This document shows, in pieces, positions 25,992-33,224 of a stretch of DNA of 64,000 nt (the stretch's first letter is position 1; every line of letters begins with the position of its first letter). This stretch comes from RGIG4608 sp045651165 (lineage in GTDB: Bacteria; Bacillota; Clostridia; Oscillospirales; CAG-272). The position numbers were made by a program, and so were the translations under genes. The stretch lies in NCBI GenBank assembly GCA_045651165.1, contig JAZRRX010000037.1, positions 1 through 64,000 on the forward strand. The letters run 5' to 3'. Under the pieces are notes generated by a model. It searched no databases. It saw nothing but the letters and a program-made list of their open reading frames with translations, and was not told the DNA's origin.

Positions 25992-26020
25992 ATTATAAAT
26001 ATAAAGTAAAATTTTGTCAA
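25992..26020 (-). promoter_or_regulatory. Promoter of the zinc-ribbon membrane protein
   Basis: TTGACA (26015-26020), 17-base spacer, TATAAT (25992-25997). Confidence 0.75.
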
Positions 26021-26049
26021 GTGTTTTTCAAAATATACTTATTAGCAAT

Positions 26050-26080
26050 CAAAAAAGAATGTAAAATTGCATCTTTTTTG
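26050..26080 (-). terminator. Weak terminator after the P-II/DUF1538 operon
   Basis: AAAAAAGATGCA / TTGCATCTTTTTT-type hairpin (imperfect) just past the P-II stop. Confidence 0.5.
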
Positions 26081-26087
26081 TTTATTA

Positions 26088-26771
26088 TTAAATTTTATAC
26101 GCCTTATCAACAGGAAGCGCCATGACAGTACCATTTGCGTCACTTAATACGCCGTGGTTTCGGTTGATTTCCTCCATGATTTTGGCAGCAGTGCCTGCGG
26201 GTGCAAAAATAGTGATAACATCTCTTTCTTGATGAACTGCTTCTTCCCCAAGTTGCTCCATCATGCCACTTTCAGCAAGACGAGCACGCAAAACAGTACC
26301 ACCCATAGCGCCCGCGCTTCTTGCGGTTTGCATAACCGCATCAGTGTATCCTTGATTTACAGATATAATAATAAGCTGATGCTTTTGTCCGCTTTTCACT
26401 TTCTTTTTACCTCCATTTGCATCAATTTCTTTGGAAGCTCTTGTAACAAACTCCGAGTACAATCTGCTAATCGCAGAAAGTTTAACACATATCATAAGAC
26501 CGCCATATTCAAATTTTGAATTAATTCCGTCCGATATGTTATTTAGAATATACGAATTAATTATACTTTCTGGAGCTAAACTAATGACGATATCCTTGTC
26601 ATTGCTACCAAGTCCGAAAATATCCATCATTTCAGATGGAGCAGTTCCAACACCATTTAATTGAGTGTGAAAACCAATCCCGTTCTCTTCAAGACTTTCC
26701 ATATATTTTTTAGCTTTTCCACGAGTTATGATAGAAAAAACCATCATTATGCGGTTCATAGATTCACTCAT
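26088..26771 (-). CDS. Tandem P-II-like (GlnB-fold) signalling protein
   Basis: A 227-residue protein with two P-II-like ferredoxin-fold halves. The first (about 5-110) reads NRIMMVFSIITRGKAKKYMESLEENGIG...; the second (about 127-227) is closer to classic P-II, with VLRARLAESGMMEQLG occupying the T-loop region and ERDVITIFAPAGTAAKIMEEINRNHG as the later strand-helix. No conserved T-loop uridylylation tyrosine is evident. Its ATG overlaps the stop of the DUF1538 gene, so it is translationally coupled and probably controls that membrane protein as GlnK controls AmtB (inference). The GTG three bases upstream is an alternative start. Confidence 0.8.
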   Translation of the reverse strand: MSESMNRIMMVFSIITRGKAKKYMESLEENGIGFHTQLNGVGTAPSEMMDIFGLGSNDKDIVISLAPESIINSYILNNISDGINSKFEYGGLMICVKLSAISRLYSEFVTRASKEIDANGGKKKVKSGQKHQLIIISVNQGYTDAVMQTARSAGAMGGTVLRARLAESGMMEQLGEEAVHQERDVITIFAPAGTAAKIMEEINRNHGVLSDANGTVMALPVDKAYKI

Positions 26772-28288
26772 CACAGCACCTCCTCGTAATAAATCATATC
26801 ATCTTCAAGTTGCAAAATTTCATGCTTTGCCTTAGCAAGTTGTTTTTTGCGTTTAACTTCACCATAAAGTCCCAAAACCTGAATTGCAATAAGAGGAGTC
26901 ATAGCTATCATAGCCACTATACCAAAAGCATCGGTAAGAATGTTTCCTCCAAGTGCATTACATGCACCTATAGCAAATGGCAGAATAAATGTCGTTGACA
27001 TAGGGCCACTTGCAACACCACCCGAGTCAAATGCGATACCCGTATACAAAGGTGGAACAAAAAACGTGATAACAAGTGCAATAAAATAACCACAAATTAA
27101 AATTGGCAAAATTGGTATTCCAGTAAGAACGCGAAGCATTGCTATACCAACTGAACAAGCAACACCAATTGAAAGCGCAAGTCCAATCGAATTTTGAGAA
27201 ACTGAACCATTAGTGATTTCTTCAACCTGCTTCTTTAATGAGTGAACAGCCGGCTCGGCACTAACAACAAAATATCCCATCAATGCTCCAATTGGAATAA
27301 GGAGATATTTTGCTTCTCCCATCGCAATTCTTTCACCTATCAATCTACCTGCAGGCATAAATCCAACGTTTGCGCCCGTAAGGAAGAAAACAAGACCGAT
27401 ATATGTATAAACAAAGCCTACAGCCATTCTCAAAAGCTGATGCTTGTTAAATCTTCTTGTGATGAGTTGGAATACCACAAGAACTGCGAGTATCGGCACA
27501 AGCGCACCAAACACCTCTTCTGCATATTTAGGCAATCCCTTAACGAATGCAAGAAAAGCATCCTTTGTAGTTTCAGCTATAATGAATGTTTCATGAGTAG
27601 TCGCGCTTTCAGGTTTGAAAACAATGCTCAAAAGTAAAACGGACACGATAGGTCCTATTGAACAAAGAGCTATAAGACCGAAAGAGTTTTCTCTTGCATT
27701 TTTGGCATTACTCATGGATGCAATACCTGCACCAAGAGCCATAATAAACGGAACTGTTATAGGACCTGTTGTAACTCCACCCGAATCAAATGCAGTGGGT
27801 ATAAAATCTTTAGGAGCAAAAAATGCTAAAACAATAGCCAGGCCATAAAAAACAAGCAATAAATTATTGAGTTTAATTCCCTTGCGTGAGCGAATCATCG
27901 AAACAACCAAGAAGATACCAACTCCAACCGCAACAGAAATGATAAGCACCATATTTGAAATGGATGGCACTTGCTCTGCCAGTACAGTCAAGTCGGGCTC
28001 TGCAATAGTAATAAGAACGCCCAAAACGAAGCACACAAGCAATGGAATCCCAATGCGCTTGGCCTTTCCCAATGTCGCGCCTATGCCCTCACCCAATGGC
28101 TCCATTGAAATTCCCGAACCAATGGTAAAAAATCCCATGCCTATAATGAGCAATAGAGTTCCAAAAAGGAACATAACGAGAACTCCCGATTCCATTGGTG
28201 CGAAACTGACACTAAGGAGCAAAACTATGGCAAAAATCGGCAATACAGATTGCAAAGACTCTTTAAAGAACTTTGTAAGATTATTCAT
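26771..28288 (-). CDS. DUF1538 membrane protein (probable transporter)
   Basis: A 505-residue protein with about 12-14 hydrophobic segments and an internal duplication. Each half holds an AFDSGGV(T/A)(T/S)GP(I/M) motif (about 166-177 and 418-429), a pattern that would suit paired re-entrant pore segments. DUF1538 proteins have no characterised substrate known to me. Coupled to the tandem P-II protein, it looks like a nitrogen- or energy-status-gated transporter (inference). GAAAGGAG precedes the ATG. Confidence 0.82.
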   Translation of the reverse strand: MNNLTKFFKESLQSVLPIFAIVLLLSVSFAPMESGVLVMFLFGTLLLIIGMGFFTIGSGISMEPLGEGIGATLGKAKRIGIPLLVCFVLGVLITIAEPDLTVLAEQVPSISNMVLIISVAVGVGIFLVVSMIRSRKGIKLNNLLLVFYGLAIVLAFFAPKDFIPTAFDSGGVTTGPITVPFIMALGAGIASMSNAKNARENSFGLIALCSIGPIVSVLLLSIVFKPESATTHETFIIAETTKDAFLAFVKGLPKYAEEVFGALVPILAVLVVFQLITRRFNKHQLLRMAVGFVYTYIGLVFFLTGANVGFMPAGRLIGERIAMGEAKYLLIPIGALMGYFVVSAEPAVHSLKKQVEEITNGSVSQNSIGLALSIGVACSVGIAMLRVLTGIPILPILICGYFIALVITFFVPPLYTGIAFDSGGVASGPMSTTFILPFAIGACNALGGNILTDAFGIVAMIAMTPLIAIQVLGLYGEVKRKKQLAKAKHEILQLEDDMIYYEEVL

Positions 28289-28318
28289 AATTTTCTCCTT
28301 TCTAAAATTTACATATTA

Positions 28319-28347
28319 ATTATATACGATAAAAAACGAATTGTCAA
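28319..28347 (-). promoter_or_regulatory. Promoter of the DUF1538/P-II operon
   Basis: TTGACA (28342-28347), 17-base spacer, TATAAT (28319-28324). Confidence 0.8.
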
Positions 28348-28390
28348 TCTGTTTGTTTTTGAATTGACAATATTTATATAAAATATACTA

Positions 28391-28427
28391 AAAAAGGGCA
28401 GAAAAATTACCATTTTTCTGCCCTTTG
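28391..28427 (-). terminator. Terminator after the Gly-rich TPM-like protein
   Basis: AAAGGGCAGAAAAAT / ATTTTTCTGCCCTTT stem with a four-base loop. Confidence 0.8.
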
Positions 28428-28454
28428 ATTTGAAATTGTATTACCAAAATTCAA

Positions 28455-29477
28455 TTAACTCCACGTTCCAGTGTTGGGGTCATATTTTCCCTGCCCTGCG
28501 TTGGGGTCGGTTTTGCTTGAATTGTTGGATTTTTTATTATACTTTGAGTTGCTAATGCCTGAAGAAATAATCATGATAATTATCACAACCAAAATAATTA
28601 TGAAAATAATACCAATGATTTTTCCAACATCAATAGCAGTACCAAACACATCTTCGCCATCTTCAATTACAACAGCAATGTTGTATCCTGTTTTTTCGGT
28701 GAAAGCAACAAGTGCCTTGTTTATTGTGTTTTCATTAACAACCATGTTGGATTTGTTGTATACCTTGGAATAACTTGTATCAACGTCTCCACTGGTTTTA
28801 GGAATTTTGTTCGTCAAAGCTTCAACTGACATAGCAATTCCTTTGCTAAGTTGAGTTTCGTAATAATTTGAAATGTGCTGACTAATTGCTTCACTAGTGA
28901 ACATCAAATTGATATTTGTGGGAATATCATCACCCACCCAAGAGATGCACTCAAATCCGTCATAAGTATCATAAACAGTATATACAAGAAGAATATTTTC
29001 TTCGTAATTTTCGGTATCACCGAAAATTGTTGCATATTGCTTATCTACATAGGATTGGAATACTTGCTCACCATATATTATATTGCCATTGGGATCATCA
29101 TTACTTCCAAAAATCAAGCCCAAGGACGCAATCAATAGCATCACCAATACAAATATGGTGATCACAGTCATTACAGTGCTACCAAGGCAACCGCCATTTT
29201 CTTGATTGTTAGATCCATTTCCACCACCCGAGCCATAATGTCTAGATGGTCCAAATATAAATATTGGTCTCGGTCTGTACCAACGCGGACCAAACCAACG
29301 TGGGCCGTACCAATGCGGGCCGTGATGCATAGGACCTCTTGGTCCTCCACCCATACCTCCGCGTGAGCCGCCACTGTATCCACCGCCGAAGCTACCACCG
29401 CGCGAGCCACCTGCTCCACCGCCACGTGAACCGCCTCCAAATCCGCCACCGCGTGATCCTCCTCCTGGTCCTGGCAT
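28455..29477 (-). CDS. Gly/Arg-rich membrane protein with TPM-like extracytoplasmic domain
   Basis: A 340-residue protein. Residues 1-50 are almost all Gly with Arg, Ser and Phe; 51-77 is a Trp/Arg/Pro/His-rich stretch (HWYGPRWFGPRWYRPRP); two membrane helices (about 99-123 and 284-306) enclose a domain that includes VNENTINKALVAFTEKTGYNIAVVIEDG, similar to the TPM fold of YgcG-like proteins. In usual TPM proteins the Gly-rich tail is C-terminal; here it is N-terminal and probably cytoplasmic. Its RGG-like composition could bind RNA or phase-separate (inference). GGAGGT precedes the ATG. Confidence 0.65.
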   Translation of the reverse strand: MPGPGGGSRGGGFGGGSRGGGAGGSRGGSFGGGYSGGSRGGMGGGPRGPMHHGPHWYGPRWFGPRWYRPRPIFIFGPSRHYGSGGGNGSNNQENGGCLGSTVMTVITIFVLVMLLIASLGLIFGSNDDPNGNIIYGEQVFQSYVDKQYATIFGDTENYEENILLVYTVYDTYDGFECISWVGDDIPTNINLMFTSEAISQHISNYYETQLSKGIAMSVEALTNKIPKTSGDVDTSYSKVYNKSNMVVNENTINKALVAFTEKTGYNIAVVIEDGEDVFGTAIDVGKIIGIIFIIILVVIIIMIISSGISNSKYNKKSNNSSKTDPNAGQGKYDPNTGTWS

Positions 29478-29697
29478 AACATTGTACCTCCATTGTCAAA
29501 AATAATTTGTAATTAATTATATCATAAGTTAAAATATTTTTCAACACATAACTTAAATTATGTATTCATTATACACTTTTTTAATATTTTTCAAGGTCAA
29601 CAACCGCAAAATAGAAATGTGTATTTCTACAACAAATGCAAAATTTTAACAAATATTTCCTTGTTTGAAAAATGTTTCAAAAATATTTTTAAATCAC

Positions 29698-29726
29698 TTG
29701 ACAAACAATAAAAGGTGTGATATAAT
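29698..29726 (+). promoter_or_regulatory. tRNA-Gln promoter
   Basis: TTGACA (29698-29703), 17-base spacer ending GGTGTGA, TATAAT (29721-29726). The 220 bases before it (29478-29697) are AT-rich with no gene seen. Confidence 0.85.
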
Positions 29727-29743
29727 AGCAAAGTCGAAAATAT

Positions 29744-29819
29744 TGGGGTGTCGCCAAGCGGTAAGGCATCAGACTCTGACTCTGACATTACCGGGGTTCG
29801 AATCCCTGCACCCCAGCCA
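29744..29819 (+). tRNA. tRNA-Gln (anticodon CTG)
   Basis: A 76-base cloverleaf: acceptor TGGGGTG / CACCCCA, anticodon stem TCAGA/TCTGA with loop CTCTGAC (anticodon CTG, CAG codons), T-loop TTCGAAT, encoded CCA. Its 3' part is repeated about 190 bases downstream. Confidence 0.95.
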
Positions 29820-29861
29820 AAATAAAAGAGCATTCTCGCAAGAGAGTGCTCTTTTGTTTTG
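29799..29861 (+). repeat. Direct repeat copy 1: tRNA-Gln 3' end plus terminator
   Basis: Starts in the T-loop (CGAATCCCTG), runs through CCA and the whole terminator. It is nearly identical to copy 2 at 29991-30053. Confidence 0.9.
29824..29858 (+). terminator. tRNA-Gln terminator
   Basis: AAAAGAGCATTCTC / GAGAGTGCTCTTTT stem with a GCAA tetraloop. Confidence 0.85.
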
Positions 29862-29862
29862 C

Positions 29863-29990
29863 TTGTGGGTATATAATGGGATTCGAACGCAGTGAAAAAA
29901 CAACACAGTGCGTTGTTTTTGAACGGTGACCGAAGAATTTTGCAAAACATAACATATAAACTCAATCGGATGTTTTGCAAAATTCAAGAA
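29863..29990. repeat. Palindrome-rich spacer between the tRNA-Gln repeats
   Basis: A 128-base segment with two strong inverted repeats: AAAAACAAC (29896-29904) with GTTGTTTTT (29912-29920), and a perfect 16-base pair GAATTTTGCAAAACAT (29935-29950) with ATGTTTTGCAAAATTC (29970-29985). It also holds GGGATTCGAAC (29879-29889), an inverted copy of the tRNA T-arm. No coding sequence is credible in it. Confidence 0.8.
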
Positions 29991-30053
29991 CGAATCCCTG
30001 CACCCCAGCCAAAATTAAAGAGCATTCTCGAAAGAGAGTGCTCTTTTGTTTTT
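29991..30053 (+). repeat. Direct repeat copy 2: tRNA-Gln 3' fragment plus terminator
   Basis: Repeats the T-loop, 3' acceptor strand, CCA and terminator of tRNA-Gln with few changes; the tetraloop is GAAA here rather than GCAA. The 5' half of the tRNA is absent, so it is not a second tRNA gene. Confidence 0.9.
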
Positions 30054-30114
30054 TTGCGAGTATAAGTCTCCCCACACCACACAAAAACTTTTTATGAACA
30101 TTTAATTTTTCCTA

Positions 30115-30143
30115 TTGACACAACCTAATTGCCGTGATATAAT
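30115..30143 (+). promoter_or_regulatory. Promoter of the SDR gene
   Basis: TTGACA (30115-30120), 17-base spacer, TATAAT (30138-30143). The 15 bases TTGCCGTGATATAAT recur in the rnf promoter. Confidence 0.85.
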
Positions 30144-30186
30144 ACATTGTCAAAAAAATATCAAAGTTTGAAAGGAAATCAAAAAT

Positions 30187-30960
30187 ATGAACAATTTGTT
30201 TGATTTAACAGGCAAGGTTGCCCTTGTAACAGGCGCATCCTCAGGTCTTGGCGTACAGTTCGCAAAGGCACTCGCTCGTCAGGGAGCTGACGTTGCTATC
30301 TGCGCTCGTCGTGTAGAAAAGCTTGAAGCAGTAAAGGCTGAAATCGAAGCTCTTGGTGTTAAGTGCTTTGCATACAGATGTGACGTTCAGGACAACAACC
30401 AGATTAAAGAAATGGTAGCTGCAGTTGAAAATCGCTTCGGTAAAATCGATATTCTCGTAAACAACGCTGGTGTTGCAGGCGCATCTCCTGCAGAAGCAAC
30501 TCCTGACGAGGAATGGAACTATGTTGTTGGTGTTAACCTCAGTTCCGTTTACTTCGTAGCTCGTGAGGTTGGTAATGTAATGCTCAAAAATGGTTACGGC
30601 AAAATCATCAACATCGGTTCTCTTCACTCTGAAGTAGTTATGCCCAACACATGCTGGCCCGTAGGCGCTTACGCAGCTTCTAAGGGTGGCGTTAAGATGC
30701 TCACAAAGGCTCTCGCAGTTGAATGGGCTAAGAAGGGTATCACAGTTAATACAATAGGTCCCGCTTACTTCAGCAGCGAAATGACAGGTGCAATCCTTGA
30801 CACAGGCGCATTTGACGGTGTTGCAGCAACATATTGCCCCATGGCAAGAGCAGGTAAGCCCGGCGAACTTGACGGTGCTCTTATCTATTTTGCATCCGAT
30901 GCTTCCTCTTATACAACAGGTCAGTACCTTGCTGTTGACGGCGGTTGGACAGCAGTTTAA
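30187..30960 (+). CDS. Short-chain dehydrogenase/reductase (gluconate 5-dehydrogenase-like)
   Basis: A 257-residue classical SDR: NAD(P)-binding TGASSGLG (15-22), NNAG (92-95), catalytic Ser145, Tyr162 and Lys166 (YAASK). The DLTGKVALVTGASSGLG start and the C-terminal YFASDASSYTTGQYLAVDGG are typical of sugar-acid or 3-oxoacyl-type reductases; gluconate 5-dehydrogenase is the nearest remembered relative. Its GC-richer, regular codon use with many GTT/GCA/CTT codons suggests high expression, in keeping with a consensus promoter. Monocistronic. Confidence 0.88.
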   Translation: MNNLFDLTGKVALVTGASSGLGVQFAKALARQGADVAICARRVEKLEAVKAEIEALGVKCFAYRCDVQDNNQIKEMVAAVENRFGKIDILVNNAGVAGASPAEATPDEEWNYVVGVNLSSVYFVAREVGNVMLKNGYGKIINIGSLHSEVVMPNTCWPVGAYAASKGGVKMLTKALAVEWAKKGITVNTIGPAYFSSEMTGAILDTGAFDGVAATYCPMARAGKPGELDGALIYFASDASSYTTGQYLAVDGGWTAV

Positions 30961-30968
30961 TTTAATAC

Positions 30969-31003
30969 AAAAAAACGGTTGAATTGCTTCAACCGTTTTT
31001 TTG
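30969..31003 (+). terminator. SDR terminator
   Basis: AAAAACGGTTGAA / TTCAACCGTTTTT stem followed by T. Confidence 0.85.
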
Positions 31004-31023
31004 CATATTATGAAACAATAAAT

Positions 31024-31114
31024 GGGGATTTATCGCAGACCTATAAACTACTATAGGGAGGCTTCCCCCTACAATGAATAATATTGCTTATCAACCCTCC
31101 GATAAATCAAAATC
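31024..31114. repeat. Short palindromic intergenic element, REP-like centre
   Basis: GGGATTTATCG near the left edge and CGATAAATC (31100-31108) near the right are inverted. In the middle CCTATA...TATAGG is followed by GGGAGGCTTCCCCCTAC. Read on the minus strand that last piece is GTAG followed by a GGGG/CTCCC hairpin, the layout of a REP sequence. The right end, read inward, resembles the end of the 335-bp element at 42.7 kb. Confidence 0.45.
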
Positions 31115-31207
31115 AGAAATAAAATTATCGCAGTTTCTTTATAACCTTGCATTTTCCTTTTAAATGTGCTATAATAAACCGAAAAAATTAATCCCTACGG
31201 AGTAAAT

Positions 31208-31789
31208 ATGAAAAAATCAAAATTGATATCAACTTTATTTTTGACCTTTTTCAAGATTGGAGCATTCACCTTCGGGGGCGGATACGCTATGCTCTCGCTT
31301 CTTGAAAATGAATTTGTAGAAAAAAAGAAATGGCTGACAAAAGAGGAGTTTCTTGATATGGTTGCTATTGCAGAATCCACTCCTGGCCCTATTGCAATAA
31401 ACTCAGCAACATTTATAGGCAATAAAACTGCAGGTGTGCTTGGTGCTGCCCTTTCCACGCTCGGTGTTGTACTTCCCTCTTTTATCATCATTTTTATAAT
31501 ATCTTTGTTTCTTGATGCCTTTCTTAGTTTCACGCTCATTGCAAACGCATTCCGTGGAATACAAGCGTGCGTTGTGTACCTTATCGGTTCTACGGGCATC
31601 AAGCTCTTCAAACAGATGGAGAAAAAACCACTCCCCATAGCAATAATGTCAACAGTGCTTGTTTGTATGGTGGCATTTTCAATATTTGCAATTAAATTTT
31701 CATCAATTGTTTTCATTCTTATTTCCGGTGCGCTCGGCATAATTGCTTTTTATAGCAAAAAACATAACGGAAAGGAGAAACAAAAATGA
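31208..31789 (+). CDS. Chromate transporter family protein, subunit 1 (short CHR)
   Basis: A 193-residue half-size CHR protein with about six membrane segments. FKIGAFTFGGGYAMLSLLENEFVEKKKWL is the family's signature start, and AESTPGPIAINSATFIG is the second conserved block. Short CHR proteins work as pairs encoded side by side. The next gene overlaps by 4 bases and is the partner. Despite the family name, natural substrates in anaerobes are uncertain. Confidence 0.9.
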   Translation: MKKSKLISTLFLTFFKIGAFTFGGGYAMLSLLENEFVEKKKWLTKEEFLDMVAIAESTPGPIAINSATFIGNKTAGVLGAALSTLGVVLPSFIIIFIISLFLDAFLSFTLIANAFRGIQACVVYLIGSTGIKLFKQMEKKPLPIAIMSTVLVCMVAFSIFAIKFSSIVFILISGALGIIAFYSKKHNGKEKQK

Positions 31790-32364
31790 TTTTGCTTGAA
31801 CTTTTCCTTACATTTTTTGAAATTGGCGCACTCACATTTGGTGGTGGATATGCAATGATTCCGTTTGTGCGCGAGCAGGTTTTAGCTCACGGATGGCTCA
31901 CAGAAGAAGAACTACTTAATATGATTGCAGTTTCTGAATCAACACCAGGTCCTATTGCCGTAAATATGGCAACATTCGTTGGCGCAAACGAGGCGGGTGT
32001 AATGGGTTCAATTATGGCAACACTTGGTGTAGTGCTCCCCTCCTTTATAATCATTCTTATCATTTCCTCTCTGCTTAAAAACTTTCTCAAATACAAGGGA
32101 GTTAAAGCGTTCCTTGCGGGTGTTCGCCCCTGTGTCGTTTCCCTTATTTTAGGGACTGCATTTACTCTTCTTTTGAGCGTGCTTTTTGGTATTGGTTCAA
32201 AAAATTTCGCATTCAATATTGATTTCAAGGGCATAATTATACTTGGAATAATAATTGCAATCTCTCTAATTTACAAAAAAATGAAGGGTAAAAAACCCTC
32301 TCCCATTCTTATGATAGGAATATCTGCATGCCTTGGTATGATTTTCTATTCACTTCCATTTTGA
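31786..32364 (+). CDS. Chromate transporter family protein, subunit 2 (short CHR)
   Basis: A 192-residue partner of the upstream protein, clearly homologous to it (FEIGALTFGGGYAMIPFVREQV; SESTPGPIAVNMATFVG). The pair arose by gene duplication and probably inserts in opposite orientations. AAAGGAG lies inside the end of the previous gene. A frameshifted SDR follows 13 bases downstream. Confidence 0.9.
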   Translation: MILLELFLTFFEIGALTFGGGYAMIPFVREQVLAHGWLTEEELLNMIAVSESTPGPIAVNMATFVGANEAGVMGSIMATLGVVLPSFIIILIISSLLKNFLKYKGVKAFLAGVRPCVVSLILGTAFTLLLSVLFGIGSKNFAFNIDFKGIIILGIIIAISLIYKKMKGKKPSPILMIGISACLGMIFYSLPF

Positions 32365-32377
32365 AAGGAGATAAATT

Positions 32378-33158
32378 ATGAAAAAAAACAGCACTTATAA
32401 CAGGAGCTTCTGGCGGACTTGGACTTTCATTTGTAAATCTTTTTGCAAATGATGGTTATGACCTTGTCCTTGTAGCGAGAAATGGCAACCGTCTTGAAGA
32501 AATCAAAAAAGATATTGAACAAAAATATAATATAAAGGCAACTGTAATTGCTAAAGATCTCTGCTCACCAAATGGTGCGAGTGAGGTTTATGAAGCAACA
32601 AAGCAAGCAGGCATCAAGATTGATGTTCTTGTCAACAATGCGGGATTTGGTGACTTCGGTGAATTTTATAAAAGTGATATAAATAAGCAAATCAGAATGG
32701 TTGACCTCAACTGCACAGCTCTTATGCATTTGTGCCACCTCTATCTTCCTGATATGATTAAGCAAAAGAGGGGAAACATTCTCAATGTTGATTCAATCGC
32801 GGCATTTCAAGCAGGCCCTCTTATGAGCGTTTATTATGCGACAAAAGCTTTTGTTCTTTCGTTTTCACAAGCTCTCACTCGTGAACTTAAAGGTACAGGA
32901 GTTAAGGTAACCACTCTCTGCCCCGGTCCAATCAGAACAAATTTTGATAATGCTGCCGACCTTGGCGAAAGTGGACTTTTCAAAAATCTCAAGGTTTGGG
33001 ACCCAGACACAGTAGCCAAATTCGGATATAAAAATATGAAAAAAGGCAAATCCCTTTGCATTTGTGGATTTGTAAATAAAATTATTGTATTTGCTAACCG
33101 TTTAGCGCCTAGAGCTCTCGTTAGAGAAATGGTTTACAATTTGCAGAAGGTACAGTAA
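32378..33158 (+). pseudogene. SDR family oxidoreductase with a frameshift in an A8 tract
   Basis: ATG is followed by eight A. Read straight, translation stops early; with seven A it would read MKKTALITGASGGLG and continue as a full 259-residue SDR with NNAGFGDFG, SIAAF and YYATK catalytic residues, ending at 33158. The in-frame codon before the A tract in the long frame is TGA, so no other start can supply it. AAAGGAG precedes the ATG. Either a sequencing/assembly error, a true mutation, or slippage-dependent expression. The family is the DltE/YqjQ-like SDR group; substrate unknown. Confidence 0.8.
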
Positions 33159-33187
33159 ATCTATAAATCAAAATTTGAACACCGATA

Positions 33188-33222
33188 AAAAACCGCGAGG
33201 AAGTTCCTCGCGGTTATTTTTA
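33188..33222. terminator. Bidirectional terminator between convergent genes
   Basis: AACCGCGAGGAA / TTCCTCGCGGTT stem with T tract on both strands. Confidence 0.85.
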
Positions 33223-33224
33223 TT

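Noticed and set aside
29627..29987. Minus-strand frames across tRNA-Gln and its repeat
   Set aside because: They translate the tRNA complement, a common annotation artefact; no ribosome binding site.
31195..31740. A 181-residue minus-strand frame over the chromate transporter genes
   Set aside because: Antisense of a clear family gene, with Pro/Ser-rich artefact composition.
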